64,000 bases of DNA from Keguizhuia sedimenti (GCA_030715135.1 JAUYVH010000002.1:62001-126000), one strand, 5' to 3'. Shown: positions 37,162-46,739, numbered from the stretch's first letter. Made by a program: numbers and translations. Notes: generated by a model not told the origin, from the sequence alone.

Positions 37162-38670
37162 ATGGAAAATGATGATTGGAATGAAACAGTCCTGATCATC
37201 GATGACGATGAAGTGGATCGCATGGCATGCCGGCGCGCCATCTTGAAATCCCGCTTCTCAAAATGCAGGATTATGGAGGCCGAATTAGGTGAAGACGGAA
37301 TCCGCATGATAAGAACTGAGCATCCTGCAATAGTGTTGCTGGATTACCGTCTGCCTGACACTGACGGAATTGAAGTGCTGCGCACTTTAAGCAGGATGGG
37401 TGATGAAACGCCCGCAGTAGTGATGATGACCGGCGCTCGCGATCTGGAGATCGCGGTCGAGTCCCTGCGCCTTTGCGCGCGGGACTATCTGGTCAAGGAC
37501 GCGGAACGGAATTATTTGGCCCTGCTTCCCGAAATCCTTGGACGGATTATCCGCGAACGCAGACTTATCGAACAAAAGCGCGAAGCGGAGGAAGCCTTGC
37601 GGCTTGCAAACCAGACGCTTGAGCAGCGCGTACGCGAACGGACTTCCGAGCTGGAACAGACAAACGATGCATTGAATCGCGAAGTCTCCATGCGGAAATG
37701 GATGAGCGAGGTACTCTTTGAAGAGCGTGAGCGCGCGATGATCACCCTGTCCTCGATTACCGATGCGGTTTTTGTATTGAACAACAATGGGGAGGTTCTG
37801 CATATGAACCCGGCAGCAGAACGCCTGGTCGGCATGAAAAGCGCAGAGTTGACCGGGAAGGCGCTCTGCGAGCAGGTAATATTTTTAGAAGAAGGAAGCA
37901 GAAAACGCTGGACTAAAACCTTCAGCGAATATGTTCCGTATCACGGCACGGAAGCTTTGATCCTCATACGGGAGGACGGGAAAGAGATAGTCCTGTCAGC
38001 GTCGGGCGGCGCGATGCACGACAGCAAAGGAAAAGAGACCGGAATTGTCATGGTGCTGCGTGACATTACTATCGAACACCTTCGCAACAGTCACCTTACC
38101 TATCAGGCCACGCATGATGCGCTCACGGGGCTGCCCAACCGCATTCTTTTTTCGGACCGGCTGGCGCAATCGATCAATCACGCCAGCCGGAATGCGGAAA
38201 AGATTGCCATATTGTTTCTGGATCTCGACGGATTCAAGAAAGTGAATGATTCCTTCGGCCATGGAGTCGGCGACAACCTGCTGCACTCCGTTGCCGACCG
38301 CCTCAAGGGATGCCTGAGGGATGGAGACAGTCTGGCCAGACTTGGCGGTGACGAGTTCACCATGATCGTTTCCGGAAATGCGGCAGACACAGGTGTGCGC
38401 TCTGTCGCTAACAAGGTGATTCAGCAGCTGACGACGCCCTTTGATATTGAAGGAAACGAACTGCGCATCGGCACCAGCGTAGGCATCAGCATTTTTCCGG
38501 ACGATGGCGAAAAAGTCGATGAACTGCTGGAAAAAGCCGATGCGGCAATGTATCAGGCAAAGGCACAGGGAGGGAAATCCTATACGTTTTATTCGCCATC
38601 GTTCGAAATGGACAAAATGTCCCGCACGCATTTGCGCCCGGCATTGAACGGTGCTCAACGGGCATCTTGA
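37162..38670 (+). CDS. Response regulator diguanylate cyclase (REC-PAS-GGDEF)
   Basis: A 502-residue protein with a receiver (about 8-130; IDDDEVDR, phosphoacceptor in VLLDYRLPDTDG, Lys in LVKDAE), a coiled coil (135-185), a PAS domain (about 195-315) and a GGDEF domain (325-490). The active site RLGGDEF is intact, with I-site RDGD five residues before it, so it should make c-di-GMP with product inhibition. AAGGAA precedes the ATG. No kinase is adjacent; candidates lie at 26834 and 32642. Confidence 0.92.
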   Translation: MENDDWNETVLIIDDDEVDRMACRRAILKSRFSKCRIMEAELGEDGIRMIRTEHPAIVLLDYRLPDTDGIEVLRTLSRMGDETPAVVMMTGARDLEIAVESLRLCARDYLVKDAERNYLALLPEILGRIIRERRLIEQKREAEEALRLANQTLEQRVRERTSELEQTNDALNREVSMRKWMSEVLFEERERAMITLSSITDAVFVLNNNGEVLHMNPAAERLVGMKSAELTGKALCEQVIFLEEGSRKRWTKTFSEYVPYHGTEALILIREDGKEIVLSASGGAMHDSKGKETGIVMVLRDITIEHLRNSHLTYQATHDALTGLPNRILFSDRLAQSINHASRNAEKIAILFLDLDGFKKVNDSFGHGVGDNLLHSVADRLKGCLRDGDSLARLGGDEFTMIVSGNAADTGVRSVANKVIQQLTTPFDIEGNELRIGTSVGISIFPDDGEKVDELLEKADAAMYQAKAQGGKSYTFYSPSFEMDKMSRTHLRPALNGAQRAS

Positions 38671-38717
38671 GCACGTTGAGCCGGCGGTTAAACGATTAGA
38701 CAGCTTCCCTTCCCTTT

Positions 38718-38918
38718 TTACTTTGCCTTCAACTTACAGGTCCGGATGCCAAACAGGGTATACGCAGGACACCAGCCTATCAGCCCGGTAAAAAGAGGCA
38801 CTATGCCCAGTAATGCGAACCAGCGATTCGGGCCCTCGATCATGAAGAATAAAGACAGAATGACGAGCCCCGCAACGATTCGCAATGGCCTGTCGAAGCC
38901 ACCGATATTTTTTTCCAT
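38718..38918 (-). CDS. DUF2892 (YgaP-type) small membrane protein
   Basis: A 66-residue inner-membrane protein with two helices. The pattern NIGGFDRPLRIVAG at the start and FTGLIGWCPAYTLFGIRTC at the end is typical of DUF2892. Such proteins often accompany rhodanese or sulfide-oxidation genes. Here it lies 151 nt downstream of the SulP gene on the same strand, so it may belong to the sulfide operon. I chose ATG 38918, with AAGGAG 6 nt upstream, over an earlier ATG at 38924 that abuts the site. Confidence 0.85.
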   Translation of the reverse strand: MEKNIGGFDRPLRIVAGLVILSLFFMIEGPNRWFALLGIVPLFTGLIGWCPAYTLFGIRTCKLKAK

Positions 38919-39069
38919 TTCCATCTCCTTGTGAGTAAAGAACGAACATAACTAAAGATTTACCGCAGATTCGATCGGCATCGTTCGAAACGATTTTGCG
39001 CCACTACTGTTCCTCTCAATTCTTCAACATCGCCCTTGCGCCGCAGAAAAAATCACCGGCGGCATGACT

Positions 39070-40851
39070 CTATCCTCGGACACACGCGTTTCCCGAAGTT
39101 GCACATTTCTGCTCGGCTTCGCTTTTAATCAGCTCAGGCGCCAGCTCACCGATTGCCTGAAAGTGGGTCAGATATACTTTCCCGCTGAGATGCTGCAGGA
39201 AGGCGGTGCCCTTGAGGCGATCCATGACCGGGCCCTTGACCTCGGAAAGATGCAGCGAGATGCCGGCCGTGCGGAGCTGGTGCTCGATGTTTTCCAGGCT
39301 CTCCAGTGCGCTCGCATCGATGCTGTTGACGGCTGAACACAGCAACACCACATGCTTCAGTTCCGGCCTGGTCGCGATGGCATTGTTGATGCAGTCTTCC
39401 AGGAAGCGGGCATTCGCGAAATAGAGGTTTTCATCTACCCGCAGGCCAAGCACCGAGGGACTGGTCACGACCCTGTGCCGCTCGATGTTCCGGAAATGCT
39501 CCGTCCCCGGAACCCAACCGACGACGGCAACATGCGGCTTGCTGGTGCGGTACAGGAAAAATGCCAGCGACATGCTTACGCCTATCAGCAATCCGGCTTC
39601 GACGCCGAAAAGCAGTGTCGCGCCCAGCGTGCCGATCACGGACGCGAAGTCCAGTCTTGAGTAGGCCCAGGTCCGCTTCAGTATGCTGAAATCGACGAGA
39701 GACAGCACCGCGACGATAATGGTCGCGGCGAGCGTGGCCTGGGGCAGGTAGTAAAGCGCAGGTGTCAGCAGCAGGGAAGCCAGTGTCAGCCCTACGGCGG
39801 TAAAGACGCCCGCTGCGGGCGTTTGCGCGCCGGCATCGAAGTTCACCACCGAGCGGGCAAAGCCTCCCGTGACCGGGAAGCCGCCTGTCATCGCCGCCGC
39901 CACGTTGCTTGCTCCGAGCGCGACCAGTTCCTGGTCCGGCTCGATTCTTTCCCTGCGCTTGGCGGCCAGTGTCTGCCCGACCGAAACAGATTCGACAAAA
40001 CCCACTACGCTGATCAAGGCTGCCGGCACAAGCAGCGCCTGCCACAATTCCGGATTCCATTGGGGCACCGTCAGGGGAGGCAGGCCCTGCGGCACCGCTC
40101 CGACGACTTTTACTCCTGCCTTGTCCAGTCCAAGCGACCACACCAGCAAACTGGTGACCGCGATAGCTGCGACCGGGCCGATCTTTGCGATGATGTCGGC
40201 AGTCCTCGCAGGTACACCCCAAGTAATAAGCAAAGGCTTGAGCCCTTTCCGCGTCCAGAAAAGAAACGCGATGGCGCCTATGCCGATTGCCAGGGTGGCG
40301 GCATGGCTATGGCCGGCCTGTGTGGCAAGCGAGGCCAGCAAGCTGAAAAAGTTTTCTCCTTCGGCCTTGACGCCAAGAATATGCTTGACCTGGCTGGCGG
40401 CAATGATCAGGCCTGATGCGGAAATAAAGCCGGAAATTACCGGATGGCTCAGGAAGTTGGCAAAGAACCCCAGACGCAACAACCCTAGCAGAAGCAGGAT
40501 GCCGCCGGAAAGAAATGCCAGCACGATCGCTGCCTGCCAGTAGTCGGGCGACCCTGCCGCGGCGAATTGGCCGATGGCTGAAGCCGTCATCAGCGAAGCG
40601 ACGGCCACCGGCCCTACCGCCAGCACATTGCTGCTGCCGAACAATGCATAGGCAACGAGCGGCAGGATGCTGGCGTAGATGCCGGCCTGCGGCGGCAGGC
40701 CGGCCAGCATCGCATAGGCCAGGCTTTGCGGAATGAGCATGATGGTAACGATGACTGCCGCAATCGCGTCACCGGTCAGCAGATCCTTGTTGTACCGTTT
40801 CCCCCAGGTCAGGATCGGGAGTTCCGGTAGCCATGCCGTCAAACGTTTCAT
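39070..40851 (-). CDS. SulP-family anion transporter with STAS domain
   Basis: A 593-residue protein with about twelve membrane helices (DAIAAVIVTIMLIPQSLAYAMLAGLPPQAGIYAS is the SulP signature) and a C-terminal STAS domain (about 460-560, VVLLCSAVNSIDASALESLENI). SulP proteins move sulfate, bicarbonate or other anions. Its ATG overlaps the stop of the sulfide-oxidoreductase gene by 4 nt, so it is part of that operon. A role in handling the sulfite, thiosulfate or sulfate made by sulfide oxidation is a reasonable inference. Confidence 0.9.
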   Translation of the reverse strand: MKRLTAWLPELPILTWGKRYNKDLLTGDAIAAVIVTIMLIPQSLAYAMLAGLPPQAGIYASILPLVAYALFGSSNVLAVGPVAVASLMTASAIGQFAAAGSPDYWQAAIVLAFLSGGILLLLGLLRLGFFANFLSHPVISGFISASGLIIAASQVKHILGVKAEGENFFSLLASLATQAGHSHAATLAIGIGAIAFLFWTRKGLKPLLITWGVPARTADIIAKIGPVAAIAVTSLLVWSLGLDKAGVKVVGAVPQGLPPLTVPQWNPELWQALLVPAALISVVGFVESVSVGQTLAAKRRERIEPDQELVALGASNVAAAMTGGFPVTGGFARSVVNFDAGAQTPAAGVFTAVGLTLASLLLTPALYYLPQATLAATIIVAVLSLVDFSILKRTWAYSRLDFASVIGTLGATLLFGVEAGLLIGVSMSLAFFLYRTSKPHVAVVGWVPGTEHFRNIERHRVVTSPSVLGLRVDENLYFANARFLEDCINNAIATRPELKHVVLLCSAVNSIDASALESLENIEHQLRTAGISLHLSEVKGPVMDRLKGTAFLQHLSGKVYLTHFQAIGELAPELIKSEAEQKCATSGNACVRG

Positions 40852-42530
40852 GCACTGCTTCCTACATCAGTCAGTTCGGGCTTGACCATCCATTCCCGTC
40901 CTTTCAACATGCCTTCCCAGTACAGAGGCGGCAGGATGCGCTCCTTCAGCAACCAGGCCAGGCGCGACGGACGTGTGCCGTCCAGCAGCCATTTCGGAAA
41001 GCTTGGCGCCAGCTTCCCGCCGTAGGCAAATTCAGCCAGCACGATCTTGCCGCGCTCGACCGTCAGCGGGCAGGAGCCGTAACCGTTGTAACGCGCCTCG
41101 CCTTTCATCTTGCCAAGTGCAGCAAGGACGTTATGCACCACGACCGGTGCTTGTGCACGCGCCGCCGCAGCAGTCTTTGCGTTGGGAGAATTGCCGGCAT
41201 CGCCCAGCGCGTGGATGTTGGCATATGCCTTATGGCGCATCGTGGCAGGGTCGATATTCACCCATCCTGCCGAATCGGCAAGCGGACTGACACGAATGAA
41301 GTCGGGCGCTTTTTGCGGCGGAACGACATGGATCATGTCGAACGATTCTTTCACCGTCTCCTTGCTGCCGTCGGCGCCGGTGCGGATGAACGTGGCTGTT
41401 CTTGCCGGTCCGTCGATTGCTGTCAACGTATGCTGGAATTTCAACTGTATATCGTAGGCCTTGACGTACTCCATCAGGGCCGGCACATAGTCGGCCACGC
41501 CGAACAGGGCCGCTCCGGCATTGAAGAACTGCACATCGATCTTGTCGAGCACATTGGTCCTGCGCCAGTGGTCCGAAGAGAGGTACATCGCCTTTTGCGG
41601 AGCGCCCGCGCATTTGATCGGCATGGGCGGCTGTGTGAACAGGGCCCGTCCGCTTCGCAAGGCGCGCACCAGTTCCCATGTGTATGGTGCAAGATGATAT
41701 TGGTAGTTGGACGTGACGCCGTTCTGCCCCAATGTTTCCGGCAAGCCCTCGATCGCATGCCAGTCCAGCTTCAGTCCCGGGCACACGATCAGCTGCTTGT
41801 ACCTGACGACACGGCAGCCTTCCAGGATCACGGCATTGCGATCAGGTTCGAAGGCGGCCACGGCGGCCTTGATCCAGTGTGTGCCGCGCGGAATCAGGGA
41901 GCCCATCGTCCGCACGGTATTGTTGATGTTGAACGCCCCGCCTCCGACCAGCGTCCATCCGGGCTGGTAGTAATGCACGTCGGCCGGGTCGATGATGGCA
42001 ATATCCAGATCCGGCACGCGGGAAAGCAAACTGGAAGCGGTTGCTATCCCTGCCGCGCCGCCGCCGATGATCACGATGTCATGTTCGGCTTCGGCCACTT
42101 CTACAGGAGTGCGCCCGCCGTTTGCGATCCGGCGCACGACGCCCGTGAGATCGTATCCGGCGGATTTGGCGGCCTCAATTATTTTTGCCAAAGGTAAGCG
42201 GCCTGCCTGCGCCAAAGCCCACATCGTGCTTGAGCGCATCCCCGTGCGGCAATAAGCCAATACGGGTTTTGGCGAGATCGCCAGCAACGCTCCGAATTCC
42301 TGCCCTTGCTCGTCCGTCACCTTGCCGGATTCGGCCGGCAGGTAATGGATGTTCATGCCGCATTCTTTTGCGGCGTTCTCGATTTCGCCGAAAAGCGGCT
42401 GGTCTCCTGCTTCGCCGTCAGGACGGTTGCAAATGATGGACCGGAATCCCAGCTCTTTCAGGGCCGGGACATCGGCAGGCGTGATCTGCGGAGAAACCGA
42501 CAGTTCAAAAGTTAAATGACGTACGTCCAT
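40848..42530 (-). CDS. DUF442 phosphatase/rhodanese-like domain fused to sulfide:quinone oxidoreductase
   Basis: A 560-residue fusion. Residues 1-110 form a DUF442 (TIGR01244-type) domain with the Cys-X5-Arg loop YCRTGMRSS. From about 145 onward is a flavoprotein: FAD motif IIGGGAAGIATASS, and two cysteines in the settings seen in type II sulfide:quinone reductases (IKCAGAPQKAMYL and YGSCPLTVERGKIVLAEF). It should oxidise sulfide to persulfide and reduce ubiquinone; the N-terminal domain may relay sulfane sulfur to glutathione or another acceptor. GAGGAAG precedes the ATG. It lies 41 nt after the persulfide dioxygenase gene. Confidence 0.9.
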   Translation of the reverse strand: MDVRHLTFELSVSPQITPADVPALKELGFRSIICNRPDGEAGDQPLFGEIENAAKECGMNIHYLPAESGKVTDEQGQEFGALLAISPKPVLAYCRTGMRSSTMWALAQAGRLPLAKIIEAAKSAGYDLTGVVRRIANGGRTPVEVAEAEHDIVIIGGGAAGIATASSLLSRVPDLDIAIIDPADVHYYQPGWTLVGGGAFNINNTVRTMGSLIPRGTHWIKAAVAAFEPDRNAVILEGCRVVRYKQLIVCPGLKLDWHAIEGLPETLGQNGVTSNYQYHLAPYTWELVRALRSGRALFTQPPMPIKCAGAPQKAMYLSSDHWRRTNVLDKIDVQFFNAGAALFGVADYVPALMEYVKAYDIQLKFQHTLTAIDGPARTATFIRTGADGSKETVKESFDMIHVVPPQKAPDFIRVSPLADSAGWVNIDPATMRHKAYANIHALGDAGNSPNAKTAAAARAQAPVVVHNVLAALGKMKGEARYNGYGSCPLTVERGKIVLAEFAYGGKLAPSFPKWLLDGTRPSRLAWLLKERILPPLYWEGMLKGREWMVKPELTDVGSSA

Positions 42531-42571
42531 GTCTTCCTCGCTTTATATGTTTTCCTCTGTAATGAATACTC

Positions 42572-43459
42572 TTACAGGGCATTGATAGGGATCTTCAGGT
42601 AGCGGCTGCCGTTGTCCTCGGGCTCGGGCAGCTGCCCTGCGCGCATGTTGACCTGCACGGACGGCAGTATCAGGACCGGCATTTCCAGGCCTGCATCGCG
42701 TGCCGTTCGCATTGCGACGAACTCCTCTTCACTGATGCCGTTGCGTACGTGGATATTTTTTTCTCTTTCGTCGGCAACCGTCGTGACAAACTGCACTTGT
42801 CGGCCGTTGGGCTGGTAGTCATGGCATAGGTAGAGCTTGGTATCGGCAGGCAGGCTCAGCACCCTGTTGATCGAACGGTAAAGCGTGCGCGCATCGCCGC
42901 CGGGGAAATCGCAGCGCGCCGTACCATAATCGGGCATGAACAGCGTGTCGCCGACAAACGCGGCCGTTTCGCTACCGTCGCTGACGACATAGGTCATGCA
43001 GGCCGGCGTATGGCCGGGCGTATGCATCGTGCGTGCCTGGAGCGAACCGATGGAAAATATCTCTCCATCCGTAAACAGATGGTCGAACTGGCTGCCGTCG
43101 CGCGCAAATTCGGTACCGGCATTGAACAGCTTGCCAAATACATTTTGCACAGTGGTGATGTGTTGTCCGATCCCCAGTTTTCCGCCCAGCTTTTCTTTTA
43201 AATACGCCGCAGCGGAAAGATGGTCGGCATGGACGTGGGTTTCAAGTATCCACTCCACTTTGGCGTCGAGCTCACGCACTCTTGCGATCAGCTTGTCCGC
43301 ACTGGCGGTCGACGTGCGTCCAGATTTTGGATCAAAGTCCAGCACGCTGTCGATCAGAGCGCATTGTCGGCTGCTCGTGTCCAGAACGATATAGCTGACA
43401 GTCCAGGTCTTGGGATCGAAGAAACCTTCAACCTGCATCGTTTTGCCAGAATTCATCAT
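42572..43459 (-). CDS. Persulfide dioxygenase-like metallo-beta-lactamase-fold hydrolase
   Basis: A 295-residue protein of the Blh/PDO2 group. The metal motif THVHADHLSA gives H-X-H-X-D-H, and later His and Asp residues (MHTPGHTPACM, VGDTLFMPDYG, YLCHDYQP) complete a mononuclear iron site like that of ETHE1. The early segment IDSVLDFDPKSGRTSTASADKL is typical of the group. The reaction would be glutathione persulfide plus oxygen to sulfite and glutathione. It is the first gene of the sulfide operon, behind AAGGAG. A sigma-54 promoter lies about 50 bp upstream. Confidence 0.9.
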   Translation of the reverse strand: MMNSGKTMQVEGFFDPKTWTVSYIVLDTSSRQCALIDSVLDFDPKSGRTSTASADKLIARVRELDAKVEWILETHVHADHLSAAAYLKEKLGGKLGIGQHITTVQNVFGKLFNAGTEFARDGSQFDHLFTDGEIFSIGSLQARTMHTPGHTPACMTYVVSDGSETAAFVGDTLFMPDYGTARCDFPGGDARTLYRSINRVLSLPADTKLYLCHDYQPNGRQVQFVTTVADEREKNIHVRNGISEEEFVAMRTARDAGLEMPVLILPSVQVNMRAGQLPEPEDNGSRYLKIPINAL

Positions 43460-43507
43460 GCTTCTCCTTTACAAATGGGCTCGCTTTTTCGCGAATGACA
43501 CTTGCTT

Positions 43508-43523
43508 TGCAAAGGGCGTACCA
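43508..43523 (-). promoter_or_regulatory. Sigma-54 (-24/-12) promoter of the sulfide operon
   Basis: On the minus strand the sequence reads TGGTACG, four bases, TTGCA. The consensus is TGGCACG-N4-TTGCW, so the GG and GC dinucleotides and the spacing are exact, with one mismatch in the -24 block. Transcription would start about 35-40 nt before the dioxygenase ATG at 43459. The divergent gene encodes a sigma-54 activator. Confidence 0.8.
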
Positions 43524-43596
43524 GGCCGAAAATTTAAAATATTTACCTTTAAAATCAAAAAGTTAAGTTATTCATTGCCACACTTCAGTACGAATT

Positions 43597-43654
43597 GACT
43601 GCCAGATCTCTGCCACGATAAAATGCATTATGGCAGTCATGGCAGAGCTGGCAG
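43597..43654. promoter_or_regulatory. Interleaved inverted repeats, probable FisR enhancer sites
   Basis: GACTGCCA (43597-43604) is the exact inverse of TGGCAGTC (43631-43638), and CTCTGCCA (43608-43615) is the exact inverse of TGGCAGAG (43640-43647). A fifth copy of TGGCAG is at 43649-43654. The block lies 75-145 bp upstream of the sigma-54 promoter, the usual place for an activator site, and just upstream of the fisR gene itself. Confidence 0.7.
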
Positions 43655-43714
43655 TAGCGGCCAGCCACATGATGTGCCTCATGAACCATATTTTCCCTCG
43701 GAGGGATGATCAAA

Positions 43715-45052
43715 ATGCAAGCCGGCACGATCTCGCATCCGCAAGTACAAGCGCTCATTTCCTATCTTGAACAGGAAACCAATCCCATGATCGTGCTGGA
43801 CCCGGATTACAACATCCTGGCTTCCAATACCGCATATGAACGGCAGTTTGGCGTCGCGGGGCAAAGCATCAGGGGGAAAAAATGTTTCCGCGTCTCGCAT
43901 CACTATGATGTTCCGTGCGACCTCGCCGGCGAGCATTGCCCAATGAAGAAGGCCCAGGAAAAACGCGGGCCGGATCGTGTGCTCCATATTCATCATACGC
44001 CGCGCGGCCCCGAACATGTGGATGTCGAACTGCGCCCGATTTTCGATGAATTCCGCCAGGTGGTTGCCTATGTCGAGCGTCTGGTCACTGTTCGCAACGC
44101 CTCTGCGCGACCGAGCAGCGATGGCCTCGTCGGCCGTTCCGCCGCTTTTGTAGCGGCATTGTCCGCTTTGCAACGCGTGGCTCCGACGATGTTGCCCGTC
44201 CTGCTGCTTGGCGAATCCGGCACCGGCAAGGAATTGTTCGCCCGTGCCTTGCACGAAGCCAGCAACCGGGCGCAGGGACCATTTGTCGTATTGGATTGTT
44301 CAGGACTCACTGAAACCCTGTTTGAAAGCGAACTGTTCGGCTATGAGAAAGGCGCCTTCACTGGGGCCGCTTCCAGGAAGCAGGGATTGGTCGAGACGGC
44401 TGCCCATGGCACGCTTTTTCTTGATGAGATAGGCGACATTCCGCTTGCGATGCAAGTCAAGCTGCTGCGACTGCTGGAAAGCGGGACATTCAGGCGTGTA
44501 GGCGGCATTGAAACTCTGCACGCCGATTTTCGCCTGGTCGCCGCAACCCATAAGCCGCTGAATGAAATGGTGATGCAAGGCACGTTCAGGCAAGACCTGT
44601 ATTACCGCATCAGCGCTTTTCCGATTCATTTGCCGGCATTGCGTGAGCGGCGCGACGATATTCCCATGCTGATCACTTCCATTCTGCAGCGTAATGAGAC
44701 CGAAAAGGGCAGGATGACGATCGATGCGGATGCAATGATGGCTCTGCAGAATTACGCCTGGCCCGGAAACATCCGCGAGCTGCGCAATGTGCTTGAGCGC
44801 GCAAGCCTGTTTGCCGACAACGGTGTCATCACATCGGAAAATCTGCTGCTCGACTTGAATGAAAGACCCGCATATCGAGAATTCAATCCGGCTTCCCCTT
44901 CAACGAACCGAGGCAAGGATGCATCCATCTCGTCTGCAGCGCTGACGGAAATTGCTTCCAGCTTCTCAGGCACCAGAAAAGAGCTCGCCGTCAAACTCGG
45001 AATGAGCGAACGCACGCTGTACCGGCGGCTCAAGGAAGTGGGACTTCAATGA
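43715..45052 (+). CDS. fisR: Sigma-54-dependent sulfane-sulfur sensor (FisR-like)
   Basis: A 445-residue activator with an N-terminal PAS-like sensory domain (about 1-120), a sigma-54 AAA+ domain (about 135-370) and a C-terminal Fis-type HTH ([23 protein letters not shown]). The AAA+ domain has Walker A GESGTGKE, the GAFTGA loop and Walker B LFLDEIGD. Cysteines at 57, 68 and 75 have the 11- and 7-residue spacing I recall for the three sensing cysteines of Cupriavidus FisR, which reacts with polysulfide. It is divergent from the operon it should control. I chose ATG 43715 because GGAGGG is 9 nt upstream; an ATG at 43706 abuts it. Confidence 0.88.
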   Translation: MQAGTISHPQVQALISYLEQETNPMIVLDPDYNILASNTAYERQFGVAGQSIRGKKCFRVSHHYDVPCDLAGEHCPMKKAQEKRGPDRVLHIHHTPRGPEHVDVELRPIFDEFRQVVAYVERLVTVRNASARPSSDGLVGRSAAFVAALSALQRVAPTMLPVLLLGESGTGKELFARALHEASNRAQGPFVVLDCSGLTETLFESELFGYEKGAFTGAASRKQGLVETAAHGTLFLDEIGDIPLAMQVKLLRLLESGTFRRVGGIETLHADFRLVAATHKPLNEMVMQGTFRQDLYYRISAFPIHLPALRERRDDIPMLITSILQRNETEKGRMTIDADAMMALQNYAWPGNIRELRNVLERASLFADNGVITSENLLLDLNERPAYREFNPASPSTNRGKDASISSAALTEIASSFSGTRKELAVKLGMSERTLYRRLKEVGLQ

Positions 45053-45108
45053 TCGCCGATGCTGTTCATGGCTCATTCTATTCGAGCTACCAGTCATTGC
45101 TTGTTCGA

Positions 45109-45426
45109 TTATCCTCTGCCCGAGTCCGGCACATGCTCCTCCGTCAATAACTTGCGGAGATCGGCGAGTGGGATACCGAAAACATCATGAATGCGGAGCA
45201 GCATTCCCGGGCTGATGTTCATGCGGCCGTTGCGTATCTTGCTGATGATTGGCGGCGCCACCTGCAAGGCATGGCTGAGGGCTGCATCATTTTGCAGATC
45301 TTTCAGCGCCTTCAGCATATCAAGCAAGTGATCCGGATCGTTGCACGTATAGCCCCGCTCGATTCCATTGAACGCTCTCTTTGGACGTGAATCAGTAGCA
45401 ATCTGATTTTCTTTCATATCGTACAT
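45109..45426 (-). CDS. Small HTH (Cro/CI-like) regulator
   Basis: A 105-residue protein. A basic, poorly conserved N-terminus precedes a helical domain with a Cro/CI-type helix-turn-helix (ALSHALQVAPPIISKIRNGRMNISPGMLLRIHDVFG). No sensor domain. The start at 45426 has GGGAG 4 nt upstream. It is immediately downstream of the REC-EAL gene on the same strand (23-nt gap) and may be co-transcribed with it. The target is unknown. Confidence 0.75.
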   Translation of the reverse strand: MYDMKENQIATDSRPKRAFNGIERGYTCNDPDHLLDMLKALKDLQNDAALSHALQVAPPIISKIRNGRMNISPGMLLRIHDVFGIPLADLRKLLTEEHVPDSGRG

Positions 45427-45449
45427 ATGGCTCCCTTTCGTGTACTCAA

Positions 45450-46739
45450 TCAATTCGGCTGGCTTATTAGCTGTTTATTGCTTGTCCATTGCCGGTTTCG
45501 CTCGGCAGCCCAGGCTGCAAAATCCATTGCGGGCATCGGCCGTCCGAAAAAATACCCTTGCCCGATGCCGCATCCGGAAGCATGCGTAAAGTCGGCAGCC
45601 TCGCGCGTCTCGACGCCTTCTGCGACTGTCGTCAAGTGCAGCTTTCTGGCAAGGTCAATGATCGTGTCAAAAATCAGGATTGCCCGGGAGGAAGTCGGTG
45701 CACGCATTACGAAGGAGCGGTCAATTTTTACTTCGGTGATGGGCAATTCGCTCAATTGCTGCAGCGACGAATAGCTTGTGCCGAAATCATCCAGCGAAAC
45801 GCCAAAGCCATGCATGCGCAGCCGCGTCACTGTTTCAAGCAATCCATGGAAATTATGGGCGACAGCCGTCTCGGTCACTTCAACTGTCAGCATGCCGGTG
45901 TCGAGATTCTGCTCATTAGCAATGGCATGCCAGCGATTAGGTATGGCGACATTTTGCAATGTCATCGGCGATGCATTGAACGCGACATGGATATTCAGCC
46001 CTTGTTCCGTCCACTGACGGACAAGAATCGCAGATTGACGGAAGAGTTGTTCTGTCAACTCATCGGCCATGCACTCCCGTTCCATTAACGGAATAAATTG
46101 TGAAGGTGCCAATATGCCAAGGTCCGGATGCATCCATCGCGCAAGCATCTCGGCACCTACCGCCCGGCCGGTTTGCAGGCACACCTTGGGCTGAAAAAAC
46201 GGAACGAATTCGGCGCGCTTCAACGCCATTCGCAAGTCCGCCTTGGTCCAGACACGCGTAAAAGGCTTAATTGATCCAGGTGGCAGTGTTTCGGCGTATC
46301 GCGGGCAGCGGAGCAGGATTGGCCGGAGATCATCAGGATCAAAGGGTTTCCTGATGCGTCCGGCCAATGGCGCGACATAAGCGGCAGCCAGCAATTCAAC
46401 CGAGGCAAACAAGTCCTCTTGCAAACCGGACATCAAGACCAGGGAGCCGATACGGTGTTGCCGCACCGACCGAATGAACTCGACTCCATCCATTGAACTC
46501 GTATCGTTCGTTTTCAGGTCACACAGAACAACGTCGTAACCTTGCTTGTCATTGGCGATGATATCGAGCGCCTCATCGCCGTTCTCCGCAGTTGCTATAT
46601 GCCCGACGCCCATATTGGCAAGAGCTGTTGCAAGCACTTCCCTGTCGAATTCATTGTCTTCGAGGATCAGGACGCGGTGATTGCCCAATTCCTCCCCAGT
46701 TCTATCGATTATTTCACTCATGCAGTCGTCCCGCTTCAT
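45450..46739 (-). CDS. Response regulator with EAL phosphodiesterase domain
   Basis: A 429-residue protein with a receiver (about 20-140: ILEDNEFDRE, phosphoacceptor in VLCDLKTNDTSSMDG, an insertion before the usual SG) and an EAL domain (about 175-415). The signature is EML instead of EAL, with the glutamate kept. Other catalytic residues are present (FNAS, VEVTET, DDFGTSYSS, VKIDRSF, AEGVET). It should cleave c-di-GMP when phosphorylated. Its ATG overlaps the stop of the HPt gene by 4 nt. An ATG six codons later (46721) is an alternative. Confidence 0.9.
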   Translation of the reverse strand: MKRDDCMSEIIDRTGEELGNHRVLILEDNEFDREVLATALANMGVGHIATAENGDEALDIIANDKQGYDVVLCDLKTNDTSSMDGVEFIRSVRQHRIGSLVLMSGLQEDLFASVELLAAAYVAPLAGRIRKPFDPDDLRPILLRCPRYAETLPPGSIKPFTRVWTKADLRMALKRAEFVPFFQPKVCLQTGRAVGAEMLARWMHPDLGILAPSQFIPLMERECMADELTEQLFRQSAILVRQWTEQGLNIHVAFNASPMTLQNVAIPNRWHAIANEQNLDTGMLTVEVTETAVAHNFHGLLETVTRLRMHGFGVSLDDFGTSYSSLQQLSELPITEVKIDRSFVMRAPTSSRAILIFDTIIDLARKLHLTTVAEGVETREAADFTHASGCGIGQGYFFGRPMPAMDFAAWAAERNRQWTSNKQLISQPN

